A DNA stretch of 64,000 bases, taken from the NCBI RefSeq assembly GCF_004402785.1, contig NZ_SOFP01000005.1, positions 1 to 64,000 of the forward strand, in the 5' to 3' direction. The translations under genes and the position numbers were made by a program. Source of the DNA: Cryobacterium algoritolerans. GTDB lineage: Bacteria > Actinomycetota > Actinomycetes > Actinomycetales > Microbacteriaceae. Below the pieces are notes generated by a model. It had not been told where the DNA came from. It was given only the letters and a program-made list of their open reading frames with translations, and made no database searches. Each line of letters starts with the position of its first letter. The first letter of the stretch is position 1. Shown here piece by piece: positions 41,484 through 49,829 of this stretch.

Positions 41484-42437
41484 ATGTCGTCACTGACAAA
41501 CTACGGCCAGGCGATCGCATCGACCACCATCGCGCTCCAGGAGCTCCTGGCCTCTCCGCCGGTCGGCTTGCAGGCCACCGCTCGGGCGCCCGGCGAGGCC
41601 AGGTCCGGTGTGACCGGGGCGTCGGTGAACCTGTTCCTCTACAGCGACAGTCTGATCAGCTACCGCGAGGGCAGCGCCCAGCACGGCCCGAGCCGGGTCA
41701 TCGCCGAGTTGCATTACCTGGTCAGCTCCTTCCCATCGGAGGACGGAGACACGGATGCCGCCAGCCACCGGGCCTTCGGCACCGCCAGGGCCGCGATCGA
41801 GCGGCACCCGGTGCTCACGGTCCCGGTCGGGTCGGCGGACAGTCTCCAGGTCTGGCTCACCCCATCGCCCCTGACCACCGAGGTGCTCACCGCACTCTGG
41901 CAGGCCTCCGGGGCGCCGTTGCGGTTGTCTTTCGCGGTGATGGCCTCCTTCACCCTCGACGCCGCCGAGCGGGTCGCCGTGGTCGGCACCGTGCACGACG
42001 TCGTGCAGCTCGCCGGGGCGGGAGCGATCGCCGTGTTCAGCGGCACGGATGCGGCGGCGAAGGCGGCCGCAGCGGCATCCGTGGCGCACGAGTTGGGCAA
42101 GCCCCTCGTGACCGTGCCGCTCGACTCCATCGTTGGCCACGACATGGACGAAACCGAGCGCAAGCTCACCGAACTGTTCGAGCAGCCCGAGCACCGCGGG
42201 GCGGTGCTCCTGATCGACGGTGCCGAGGACCTGTTCGGCGTGCGGCCGGAGGTGCTCGACCTGGACGACCCATACTCCGAGGTCGAGATCGGCCAGGTGC
42301 TCGACCTGCTCGGCCAGGCCCCGAGCGTCGTGATCATCGCGGTGCGGGATTCGGCCGGCGACGAGCTCGCCGACAGGACCAGGGTCGAGGTGCGTTTTCC
42401 GTCCGAGGGGCAGGCCGACTCCGCAGCGGCCGGTTGA
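41484..42437 (+). CDS. Fusion of DUF4255 (Pvc16-like cap) domain and degenerate AAA+ domain
   Basis: This 317-residue protein has two parts. Residues 1-160 match the Pvc16/DUF4255 N-terminal domain of contractile injection systems: VNLFLYSDSL, then RVIAELHYLVSSF, ERHPVLTVPV, LWQASGAPLRLSFAVMASF. Residues 180-310 follow an AAA+ ATPase closely: HELGKPLVTVPLDSIVGH, ETERKLTELF, then GAVLLIDGAEDLFG. The P-loop reads SGTDAAAKA, so the glycines are lost but K193 remains. The Walker B Glu is Gly246. ATP hydrolysis is therefore doubtful. In known systems the cap protein and the AAA+ ATPase are separate genes (Pvc16 and Pvc15). No sheath, tube or baseplate gene is in this window, so its partner system must be elsewhere or lost. 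ATG 41484 has a GGAG six bases ahead. Confidence 0.75.
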   Translation: MSSLTNYGQAIASTTIALQELLASPPVGLQATARAPGEARSGVTGASVNLFLYSDSLISYREGSAQHGPSRVIAELHYLVSSFPSEDGDTDAASHRAFGTARAAIERHPVLTVPVGSADSLQVWLTPSPLTTEVLTALWQASGAPLRLSFAVMASFTLDAAERVAVVGTVHDVVQLAGAGAIAVFSGTDAAAKAAAAASVAHELGKPLVTVPLDSIVGHDMDETERKLTELFEQPEHRGAVLLIDGAEDLFGVRPEVLDLDDPYSEVEIGQVLDLLGQAPSVVIIAVRDSAGDELADRTRVEVRFPSEGQADSAAAG

Positions 42438-42471
42438 GCCTCCGCCGGCGCCCCGAGTGTTGATGCCCGTT

Positions 42472-42498
42472 GCCGGGCCGCGCTTCAGCGCGCCCGGC
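42472..42498. terminator. Hairpin between the convergent DUF4255-AAA and DUF429 genes
   Basis: GCCGGG (42472-42477) pairs with CCCGGC (42493-42498), and CGCGC (42479-42483) with GCGCG (42488-42492). There is a single bulged C and a TTCA loop. It overlaps the last codons of the DUF429 gene and probably ends both transcripts. Confidence 0.6.
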
Positions 42499-43306
42499 GC
42501 TGTTGCGGCCTGGCCGGTGCGATGATCGTGGGCCGGTGCCCGTCGGCGGACGCCTGGTCGCCGGCGCCGAGCACCTGGCTCCGCTCGACGCCGTGGTGCC
42601 ACCAGAGCGACGCGGTCCAGGCGCTGACCAGGGCGTCGATCAGGTCTTCCCGGTGCTTGTATGCCCGGTCGAGCAGCGGGGAATGGCTGGTGACCAGTGA
42701 ATCTGACACCGGGTGGGTGGACAGGTCCAGAGGCGGCATCGCGGTCTGGAGCCGCCAGAGCCGTTGGATGAGGTCGTCGCAGACGATCGCCCTGGCGGCG
42801 CGGCGCTGGTCGGGAGGGAGGGACGACCCCATCCGCTTGTAGCGGGGCCGTTTATCGTCGTAGCCGAACTCCTCGGCGCCGACGAGGGTCGTGTATGGGT
42901 AGCACTCGAAGAAACTGGCAGTGCCGGGGTCCACCGGCGACAGGCCGTCGGTGTAGGTCCAGCCGGAGGCCTCGAGCCCGCGGCGGATCGACACTCCGCC
43001 CTGCCAGGGGCGGGCGAGGTTGGAGGCGTTCGCGGAGACGAACCAGCCGCCGTAGCGATTGCCGGTCTCCCGCTCGCACAGCCGCATTCCGGCGGGGTTG
43101 TTGACCACCAGCGGAGCGTCGATCGCAAGCACGGCGCCCGGCTCCCACATCGAGTCGATCCACGCGAGAACGGCGTGGGTGCCTCTGGCCCAGCCGGCGT
43201 CGAGGACGTGGCCGTCTTCGTCGATGCAGGCCAGGCCGGTTTCGTTGGCCGGTTTGGTGGCCGTTCCTTCGGCCCAGGCTAGATCAACTCCGAGGAATCG
43301 CGTCAT
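42485..43306 (-). CDS. DUF429 protein (predicted RNase H-like nuclease)
   Basis: This 273-residue protein begins MTRFLGVDLAWAEG, the acidic first strand of an RNase H-like fold. It has a second acidic strand (GAVLAIDAPLVVNN) and a later FFECYPYTTLV and RREDLIDAL-type helix (HREDLIDALVSAW) with a possible third acidic residue. This pattern fits DUF429, a predicted nuclease or nucleotide-binding family of unknown role. Two tandem ATGACGC units overlap the start, giving an out-of-frame ATG seven bases upstream. No partner gene is evident; it is divergent from the sugar porter. Confidence 0.8.
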   Translation of the reverse strand: MTRFLGVDLAWAEGTATKPANETGLACIDEDGHVLDAGWARGTHAVLAWIDSMWEPGAVLAIDAPLVVNNPAGMRLCERETGNRYGGWFVSANASNLARPWQGGVSIRRGLEASGWTYTDGLSPVDPGTASFFECYPYTTLVGAEEFGYDDKRPRYKRMGSSLPPDQRRAARAIVCDDLIQRLWRLQTAMPPLDLSTHPVSDSLVTSHSPLLDRAYKHREDLIDALVSAWTASLWWHHGVERSQVLGAGDQASADGHRPTIIAPARPQQRRAR

Positions 43307-43389
43307 GCGTCATGACTAGCACAACCCGCTGACACCCGAAGTGGGCCTTCCGCCAGGGTCCCTGCTTCCGCTAGCATTTGCGGATTTTT

Positions 43390-43406
43390 CCGGCGGACAC
43401 CGCCGG
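43390..43406. promoter_or_regulatory. Palindrome upstream of the sugar porter
   Basis: CCGGCGG (43390-43396) and CCGCCGG (43400-43406) form a perfect inverted repeat with an ACA spacer, right after a T5 run, in the 142-base divergent region. With no terminator context on either strand, an operator for the porter gene is the better reading. Confidence 0.35.
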
Positions 43407-43448
43407 GCGTAGCCTCGGGAGGTTGTCAAACAGAAACCGAGGGCCCGC

Positions 43449-44924
43449 GTGATGAACCAGAAACTACAACCGTCGACGAACGGAAAGGTCATCGCGCTCG
43501 CTGTCGCGGGGGCCTTCGGAGGATTCCTCTTCGGGTTCGACGCGTCGGTGATCAATGGCGCCGTCAATGCCATTCAGGATGAGTACGCCCTCAACGCGAC
43601 CCTGACGGGCCTGGCCGTGGCGAGCGCGCTACTCGGCGCCGCGGCCGGGGCGTACCTCGGCGGAAGCGTGGGCGACCGGTTCGGTCGCATCCCCGTCATG
43701 CTGCTCGGCTCTATTATGTTCTTCATTAGCTCGGTGGGATCGGCCTTCGCATTCGGCGTCTTCGACCTTGTACTCTGGCGGATCGTCGGCGGGCTCGGAA
43801 TCGGACTCGCATCCGTGGTTGCTCCCGCGTACATCGCGGAAATCTCGCCCAGGCAGATGCGCGGCCGGCTGGGATCGCTCCAGCAGCTCGCCATCACCGT
43901 CGGAATCTTCTCGGCGCTGCTCTCCGACGCGGTCTTCGCCAACTCCGCCGGCGGCGCCAGCGAACCGTCCCTGTTCGGGCTCGACGCCTGGCGGTGGATG
44001 TTCCTCGCCTGCGCCCTTCCCGCCGCCGTGTACTTCGTGATCGCCAGGGTCTTGCCGGAGTCGCCGCGTTTCCTCGTGCTGAAGGAGCGCGAGGACGAGG
44101 CCCGCACCGTGTTCGAGAAGCTCTGGCCGAACGGCGACGTGGACCGCGAGATCCGCGATATCAGGGCGTCGATCGCGGTCGACAAGCGCGCGACCCGCTC
44201 CGGTTCGCTCCGCGGCTCGGCGATGGGCCTTCGACCGATCGTCTGGGTTGGCATCGGCTTGTCGGTCTTCCAGCAGTTCGTCGGCATCAACGTGATCTTC
44301 TTCTACTCGACCACTCTGTGGAAGGCGGTCGGCTTCGAGGAGTCCAGCTCCCTGACCATCTCCGTGTTCACCGGGCTCACCAACATCCTGGTCACCTTCA
44401 TCGCGATCGCCCTGATCGACCGGATCGGCCGCCGGCCGATCCTGATGACTGGATCGATCGGGATGACCCTGTCGCTGACCACCATGGCCGTCGCGTTCAG
44501 CCAGGCCGTCACCGTGAACGGCGACCTCAGCCTGCCCGGCGCCTGGGGTCCGATCGCTCTTGTCGCCGCGAACGTGTTCGTCATCGCCTTCGGCGCATCG
44601 TGGGGTCCGGTGGTCTGGGTACTGCTCGGCGAAATCTTCCCGAACACCATCCGGGTGAGGGCGCTCGGAATCGCGGCCGCGGCCCAGTGGGTTGCCAACT
44701 TCCTGGTTGCCGTCACCTTCCCGCTGTTGGCGGCGGTGTCGCTGCCGTTGACCTACGGCATGTACGCACTGTTCGCGGCCTTGTCGTTCGTCTTCGTGCT
44801 GACCAAGATCCCGGAAACGAACGGGATGTCACTCGACGAGGCGAACACGCTGCTGCCGCCGAAGAACGCGGCGAAGAAGGCGGCGGCGAGGCTCGCTGCG
44901 GAGAAGGTGCCGGTCAGGACCTGA
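43449..44924 (+). CDS. MFS sugar porter (sugar:H+ symporter)
   Basis: This 491-residue transporter of the sugar porter family has 12 helices. Signature motifs are GGFLFGFDASVINGA in helix 1, GGSVGDRFGRIPVML, RIVGGLGIGLASVVAPAYIAEISP, PESPRFLVLK after helix 6, QQFVGINVIFFYS in helix 7 and the C-terminal PETNGMSLDE. The QQ-x-GIN motif points to hexose or pentose transport. The exact sugar is unknown. GTG 43449 or ATG 43452 may be the start. It is followed two bases later by the convergent RNase H stop, with no room for a terminator outside the genes. Confidence 0.92.
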   Translation: MMNQKLQPSTNGKVIALAVAGAFGGFLFGFDASVINGAVNAIQDEYALNATLTGLAVASALLGAAAGAYLGGSVGDRFGRIPVMLLGSIMFFISSVGSAFAFGVFDLVLWRIVGGLGIGLASVVAPAYIAEISPRQMRGRLGSLQQLAITVGIFSALLSDAVFANSAGGASEPSLFGLDAWRWMFLACALPAAVYFVIARVLPESPRFLVLKEREDEARTVFEKLWPNGDVDREIRDIRASIAVDKRATRSGSLRGSAMGLRPIVWVGIGLSVFQQFVGINVIFFYSTTLWKAVGFEESSSLTISVFTGLTNILVTFIAIALIDRIGRRPILMTGSIGMTLSLTTMAVAFSQAVTVNGDLSLPGAWGPIALVAANVFVIAFGASWGPVVWVLLGEIFPNTIRVRALGIAAAAQWVANFLVAVTFPLLAAVSLPLTYGMYALFAALSFVFVLTKIPETNGMSLDEANTLLPPKNAAKKAAARLAAEKVPVRT

Positions 44925-44926
44925 CC

Positions 44927-45676
44927 TTAGATCAGGCCGCGCAGCAGTTCCTCCGAGCTCACCCCGAGGCGGTCGGCACGTTCGGCCAGGCGCGCGTGCT
45001 CGTCGACGGAGAGCGCCAGCGAGATCGTGCGACCAGGTGCGGCAGCCGGCTCGGTGGCGGCGGAGTCGAAGGAGAAGAGTTCGGGATGTACCGAGCGGGC
45101 GGCGGGCTCCGAGGCCGGAGGCGGGGCAGCGGGCGAGGCCGTCGATCCTCGGCGCGGGGGCGCGCTGCGAACGACGACGGATGAGGCCTCGGTGGCCGGC
45201 AGCAGAGCGCCGGTTCGCACCCACCCTGGGCCGGGCTTGAACGGGACCTTGCTCTGGAACGCCTCAGAGACGGCGCGGGCGCGGCTGTCCGCGGCCTCGT
45301 TCAGCGGATGATTCGCGTGCCCCTTGACCCATTCGAACCGGTACCGGCGGCCGACGAGCGCGGCGTCGATCTCCTGGAGCAGCTCGAGGTTCAGCACGGG
45401 TCTACCGTCGGCCTTGCGCCAGCCCTTGGCCTTCCAGCCGCGCATCCACTTCGTCACCGAGTTGATCACATACTGGCTGTCGCAGAGCACCAGAAGGTCG
45501 TCATCAAGGTGCGCGGTCGCCCGGAACAGCTCCAGCACAGCCCTGAGCTCGCCCTGGTTGTTGGTGGCGTGCGCCCACCCGCCTGCCCCCCAGCAGAAGT
45601 CGCTGACGTACCACGCCCATCCGGCCGGGCCGGGGTTGCCGAGGGCGGAGCCGTCGGCGGCGGCGATGATGGTCAT
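44927..45676 (-). CDS. rnhA: Ribonuclease HI with C-terminal extension
   Basis: This 249-residue enzyme cleaves the RNA strand of RNA-DNA hybrids. The catalytic residues are all present in residues 1-140: D8 (AAADGSALGNPGPAG), E43 (NQGELRA), D66 (LCDSQYVINS), H120 (VKGHANHPLNE) and D130. About 70 Pro/Ala/Ser-rich residues follow. Then comes a short helical end (TISLALSVDEHARLAERADRLGVSSEELLRGLI region) that resembles a ribbon-helix-helix or dimerisation helix pair. Such tails are not in E. coli RNase HI. The start at 45676 puts the catalytic strand at the N-terminus. It lies downstream of the MarP-like gene on the same strand. Confidence 0.92.
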   Translation of the reverse strand: MTIIAAADGSALGNPGPAGWAWYVSDFCWGAGGWAHATNNQGELRAVLELFRATAHLDDDLLVLCDSQYVINSVTKWMRGWKAKGWRKADGRPVLNLELLQEIDAALVGRRYRFEWVKGHANHPLNEAADSRARAVSEAFQSKVPFKPGPGWVRTGALLPATEASSVVVRSAPPRRGSTASPAAPPPASEPAARSVHPELFSFDSAATEPAAAPGRTISLALSVDEHARLAERADRLGVSSEELLRGLI

Positions 45677-45756
45677 GGCTGGCCTTTCGTCTGGTCCCGG
45701 AACGGGGACCTGTCTATTTTGCCACCGGGACGAGGGTGACCCCGCAGGAACGGCCG

Positions 45757-46938
45757 CTAGCCCTGGATACAGTCCCCGGAGGAGACCGGGGCCGACAGTG
45801 CCGCCGCCTGGGAGGCGACCGGGTCGACTTCCTCCATCGCGAGCGCATAACCAAGATTGCTCGTGACGGTGGACTTGGCGAAGATGACCCCGGCCACCTG
45901 GCCGGCGTCGCTCAGGAGCGGCCCCCCGGATTCGCCGTGCTGCACGTCCGCGGCGAGGGTGTAGAGCTGCCGCTGCGCCGGTTCCCGGCCGTAGATGTCG
46001 GCGACGAGCGCCGGTGCCACGGCGACGACCTGGGCCGGCCCGGAGTCGAACGGGCCGCCGTACGGGTACCCGTCGCTGACGGCCCGGCTCCCCGGGGCGA
46101 GGTTGGGGCCGAGCTCGAGGGCCGGGACTGAGAGGCCGCTCACGGCGATGACCGCCAGGTCGACGACCGGGTCGAAGTAGACGACCTGGCCCGGCCTGGC
46201 GTTGCCGCCCGGCGTCACGACGACGGGTTCGGTCACGCCGGCGACGACGTGGGCGTTGGTGAGCACGCGGTCCGGGGCGATGACGAAACCGCTGCCGGAC
46301 TGGTTCTGGCCGCAGGCGTACGCGGTTCCGGTGATCTTCATCACGGACTGCCGGGCCGACAGGAGTGCGGGGCTCTCGGAAGAGATGAGCGGGATCGTCG
46401 GGACCGGCCCGTTGAAGGCCTCGACCACCCGGGGGAGCGCTTCGCTGACGACGACGGAGCGCAGCTGGGCGAGGAACGACTTCAGGGGGTCGGGCGTCAG
46501 GGAGTCGATCGACCTGATCACGCCGGAGGAGGCGATGGCGGGAGAGAGCAGCGGCACGCCCAGCCCGCCGATGCTGAACGCGAGCATCGACACGACGAGG
46601 GCTGATGCGACGACGGCGGCGCCGGCGCCGAGCATCCGGTCGGCCAGTCGGAGCTTTGTGCGGGCGCTGTGCGGGCGCAGGGACCGGCCGATCGAGCTGC
46701 CGAGGGAAAGGCCGCCGACCAGGAGCACCCCGGCCGCTGCGAGGGTGGCGGCCGTTCGCCATTCGGCGGCGGGAACCCAGGTGCCGACCAGCGGGACGAG
46801 GAAATAGGCAGCGATGCCACCGATGACGAGTCCGGCGATGCTGCTGAGGCTGCCGATCAGGCCGCTGCGGAAGCCCGAGGCGAGATAGCTGACCAGCAGC
46901 AGGACCAGGAGGATGTCAACAATCGTTGAACCCGGCAT
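45757..46938 (-). CDS. MarP-like membrane serine protease
   Basis: This 393-residue protein has four N-terminal membrane helices of the colicin-V-production type (residues 1-160: ILLVLLLVSYLASGFRSGL, then GLVIGGIAAYFLVPLVG). A periplasmic trypsin-like domain follows. The catalytic triad is His in TNAHVVAG near residue 228, Asp in PVVDLAVIAV near 262 and Ser in HGESGGPLL near 336. Two Cys residues (YACGQNQ and GDCIQG) probably form the disulfide known for MarP. Mycobacterial MarP protects cells in acid by processing envelope hydrolases. The ATG at 46938 is chosen because the helix bundle starts directly after it. Confidence 0.92.
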   Translation of the reverse strand: MPGSTIVDILLVLLLVSYLASGFRSGLIGSLSSIAGLVIGGIAAYFLVPLVGTWVPAAEWRTAATLAAAGVLLVGGLSLGSSIGRSLRPHSARTKLRLADRMLGAGAAVVASALVVSMLAFSIGGLGVPLLSPAIASSGVIRSIDSLTPDPLKSFLAQLRSVVVSEALPRVVEAFNGPVPTIPLISSESPALLSARQSVMKITGTAYACGQNQSGSGFVIAPDRVLTNAHVVAGVTEPVVVTPGGNARPGQVVYFDPVVDLAVIAVSGLSVPALELGPNLAPGSRAVSDGYPYGGPFDSGPAQVVAVAPALVADIYGREPAQRQLYTLAADVQHGESGGPLLSDAGQVAGVIFAKSTVTSNLGYALAMEEVDPVASQAAALSAPVSSGDCIQG

Positions 46939-46989
46939 TCGTGGACCCTGCGCTTTCGTCGGTGTCGTGCGTTTCCCCACCGGCCGCAT

Positions 46990-47003
46990 CTCTTGAACAA
47001 GAG
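46990..47003. promoter_or_regulatory. Palindrome in the marP/DUF4192 divergent region
   Basis: CTCTTG (46990-46995), AA, CAAGAG (46998-47003) is a perfect 6-2-6 palindrome 123 bases before the DUF4192 start and 52 bases before the marP start. It is a candidate regulator site; the regulator is unknown. Confidence 0.35.
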
Positions 47004-47126
47004 TACGGTGCCGCGGTGGTAACGCACCAACCGCGGGAGTCATCCACAGGCACTCGGGAGGTCGGGTTCTCCACCGACTGCATCGCCGGGGGATCGCCGC
47101 TGCGGGAAAAAGGCGAGGGTTACCGC

Positions 47127-48356
47127 ATGAACAATACAATCGTCAAGACCAAGCAGGCGCATGACTTCCTCGCGCTCGTGCCCCAGCTCGTCGGATTCCA
47201 GCCGGAACGGAGCATGGTCCTCGTGGCGTTCCGTGGCAACCGGACCTGCGGGGCCATGCGCTTCAATCTGCCGGCGGCCGGCGCATCCCGCACACTGCTG
47301 CAGAGAATCGCGTCCACCCTGGTCGGCACACTGTGCCGGATTCCCGGGGTGGACGCTGTCGTGCCCGTCGTCTACACGGAGCTGACGTTCGCGTCGGCGG
47401 CCGGGCTGCCTGCGAAGCGATTCGCCGAGACCGTGTGTGCGCGGGCGGAACTCTCCGGCTTCCTGGTGCTCGACGCGCTCTGCGTCGCGCCGGACGGCTG
47501 GGGATCCTACCTTGACCCGTCCTGCCCGGCCGGTGGGCATCCGTTGGCGGATATCGCCGGATCGGAGGTGCAGCGGGCCATCCCGGCAGAGGCCCGCCGG
47601 CACCTGGCCAGCCTGCGCAGCCGCGCCGACCTGCCCCAGGTCGACCTCGCGGCCCGGGAGAGGATCGGCCGCCGGCTGGCTCGCTACCGAAAACTCGGTG
47701 GGAAGGCTGAGACCGTTCCGGAGCTGCTCGCCATGGTCGGCGACATCTTCGATCCCGTGGCCACGGCGGAGGCGGCCCTGGACTGGGATCCGGGCGTCCT
47801 CGATCCTGATGACGTGGCGGCCCTGCTCTTCCTCCTGCAGGGCCCCGCCTGCCGTGACCAGATGATGCTGCAGTTCGCGTTCGGCGAGGCGGTCGGCGCA
47901 CGCACCCACGCACTCAACCTGCGGTACGCGGCCATCCAGAGCGCCACTGGCGCGAGCATGGACGACATCGTGCGGGGCGAGCGGCAGCGGAACGGCGACG
48001 ACGAACCCGACGCGAAACAGACGAGCGACCTGATGCTCGGGCTGACGACCGAGCGGCCAGACCCCGATCGGATCGAACGGGCCGTGCGGCTGCTGCTGAC
48101 CGTGGTCGCCCTGGCCCCTCGCAGCGCCAGGCCGGCCCCGTACTGCATGCTCGCCTGGTTGTCCTGGGCGATGGGTCGCGGTTCGGTGGCCGGCATCTTC
48201 ATCGACCGCGCTCTGGCCGTCGACCCGCGCTACGGCATGGCAGACCTGCTGGACACGCTCATCTCTTCAGGGCACCTGCCGGACTGGGCGTTCGCTGTGC
48301 CGTTCGACGAGGAACGACGGCTTGGCGACGACGAGTCCGGCCGGAGCCTTAAATGA
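47127..48356 (+). CDS. DUF4192 protein
   Basis: This 409-residue protein begins NNTIVKTKQAHDFLALVPQLVGFQPERSMVLVAF, the diagnostic start of DUF4192. It continues with GVDAVVPVVYTE and a C-terminal helical region resembling TPR-like repeats (APYCMLAWLSWAMGRGSVAGIFIDRALAVDPRYGMADLL). The family is widespread in actinobacteria and uncharacterised. ATG 47127 is preceded by GCGAGGG and places the conserved start at the N-terminus. It is not obviously linked with its neighbours. Confidence 0.88.
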   Translation: MNNTIVKTKQAHDFLALVPQLVGFQPERSMVLVAFRGNRTCGAMRFNLPAAGASRTLLQRIASTLVGTLCRIPGVDAVVPVVYTELTFASAAGLPAKRFAETVCARAELSGFLVLDALCVAPDGWGSYLDPSCPAGGHPLADIAGSEVQRAIPAEARRHLASLRSRADLPQVDLAARERIGRRLARYRKLGGKAETVPELLAMVGDIFDPVATAEAALDWDPGVLDPDDVAALLFLLQGPACRDQMMLQFAFGEAVGARTHALNLRYAAIQSATGASMDDIVRGERQRNGDDEPDAKQTSDLMLGLTTERPDPDRIERAVRLLLTVVALAPRSARPAPYCMLAWLSWAMGRGSVAGIFIDRALAVDPRYGMADLLDTLISSGHLPDWAFAVPFDEERRLGDDESGRSLK

Positions 48357-48357
48357 G

Positions 48358-48374
48358 GGCCGGCCTGCCCGGCC
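48358..48374. terminator. Short hairpin between the convergent DUF4192 and aminotransferase genes
   Basis: GGCCGG (48358-48363) pairs with CCGGCC (48369-48374), loop 5 bases, in a 21-base intergenic gap. It is small but well placed to end both transcripts. Confidence 0.5.
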
Positions 48375-48377
48375 GGG

Positions 48378-49826
48378 CTAGAGGTACTTCGGCGCCTCCG
48401 ACAACACCCCGTGCAGGATCTCGCCGATCTCGCGGAACTCGGCCGGTCCGATGGTCAGCGGGGGAGCGAGCTGCACCACCGGGTCGCCTCGGTCGTCGGC
48501 CCGGCAATACAGGCCGGCCTCGAACAGCGCCTTGGACAGGTAGCCGCGCAGCAGCCTCTCCGACTCGGCGTCGGTGAAGGTCTCCTTGGTGGCCTTGTCC
48601 TTGACCAGCTCGATGCCGAAGAAGTAGCCCTCGCCGCGCACATCGCCCACGATCGGCAGATCGAGGAGCTTCTCGAGCTCGGCACGGAAGACGGGCGAGT
48701 TCTCTCGCACGTTCTCGTTGAGCTTCTCCTCCTCGAAAATGTCAAGGTTGGCCAGTGCCACCGCCGAGGACACCGGGTGGCCGCCGAAAGTGTAGCCATG
48801 ATAGAAAGTGGTGTCGCCGTGCTTGAACGGCTCGTAGATGCGGTCGCTCACGATGGTCGCGCCGATCGGCGAGTACCCGCTCGTCATGCCTTTGGCGCAG
48901 GTGATCATGTCTGGCTCGATCCCGAAGGTGGTGGAGGCGAACATGTTTCCGATCCGGCCGAAGGCGGTGATGACCTCGTCCGCGACGAGCAGTACGTCGT
49001 ACTGGTCGCAGATTTCACGGACCCGCTTGAAATAGCCGGGGGGTGGCGGGAAGCATCCGCCCGAGTTCTGCACGGGCTCCAGGAACACGGCGGCGACCGT
49101 CTCCGGGCCCTCGAACTGGATCATTTCCTCGATCCGGTTTGCGGCCCAGAGGCCGAACTTCTCCACGTCGTCGCCGAAGCCGGAGCCCATCTCGTCCGCG
49201 CGGTAGAAGTTGGTGTTCGGCACCCGGAAACCGCCGGGGGTGACCGGTTCGAACATTTCCTTCATGGCCGGGATCCCGGTGATTGCCAGGGCACCCTGCG
49301 GCGTGCCGTGGTAGGCGACGTTGCGGGAAATGACCTTGTGCTTGGTCGGCCGGCCCTGCAATTTCCAGTAGTACTTGGCCAGTTTGAAGGCGGTCTCGAC
49401 CGCTTCGCCGCCACCGGTGGAGTAAAACACGCGGTTGAGGTCGCCGGGCGCGTAGGACGCCAGTCGATCGGCCAATTCGATCGCGCTCGGGTGCGCGTAG
49501 GACCAGACCGGGAAGAAGGCCAGTTCCTCCGCCTGCCTGGCCGCTACCTCGGCGAGGCGCTTCCGGCCGTGGCCCGCATTCACGGTGAACAGGCCACTCA
49601 GACCGTCGATGTACTTCTTGCCGTGCGAGTCCCAGATGTGGTGGCCGAGGCCCTTCGTGATGATCGGTACCCCGGCGCCGGACTCCAGCACGGACTGGCG
49701 GGAGAAATGCATCCAGAGGTGGTCTTTCGCCTTCTGCTGCATCGCCGCGTTCTCGGCCGCTGTGAAGACGGGAGGCGATGCTTCGGCGGGCGCTGTTTCG
49801 ATGGTGTCAGGCGCAGTGATAGTCAT
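48378..49826 (-). CDS. Class III PLP-dependent aminotransferase
   Basis: This 482-residue enzyme of the omega-aminotransferase group has VFYSTGGGEAVETAFKLA (phosphate-binding turn), EPVQNSGGCFPPPPGY, LLVADEVITAFGRIG (PLP-ring Asp) and the PLP lysine in ITCAKGMTSGYSPIGA. Likely substrates are putrescine, GABA, beta-alanine or related amines with pyruvate or oxoglutarate as acceptor. Which one cannot be told. It starts three bases after the Lrp gene stop and is almost certainly co-transcribed with it and controlled by it. Confidence 0.9.
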   Translation of the reverse strand: MTITAPDTIETAPAEASPPVFTAAENAAMQQKAKDHLWMHFSRQSVLESGAGVPIITKGLGHHIWDSHGKKYIDGLSGLFTVNAGHGRKRLAEVAARQAEELAFFPVWSYAHPSAIELADRLASYAPGDLNRVFYSTGGGEAVETAFKLAKYYWKLQGRPTKHKVISRNVAYHGTPQGALAITGIPAMKEMFEPVTPGGFRVPNTNFYRADEMGSGFGDDVEKFGLWAANRIEEMIQFEGPETVAAVFLEPVQNSGGCFPPPPGYFKRVREICDQYDVLLVADEVITAFGRIGNMFASTTFGIEPDMITCAKGMTSGYSPIGATIVSDRIYEPFKHGDTTFYHGYTFGGHPVSSAVALANLDIFEEEKLNENVRENSPVFRAELEKLLDLPIVGDVRGEGYFFGIELVKDKATKETFTDAESERLLRGYLSKALFEAGLYCRADDRGDPVVQLAPPLTIGPAEFREIGEILHGVLSEAPKYL

Positions 49827-49829
49827 TTT

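Noticed and set aside
41484-42437. Complete contractile injection system cluster
   Set aside because: Only the cap/AAA fusion is present. Flanking genes are an amino-acid importer and a DUF429 gene, with no sheath, tube, baseplate or spike genes.
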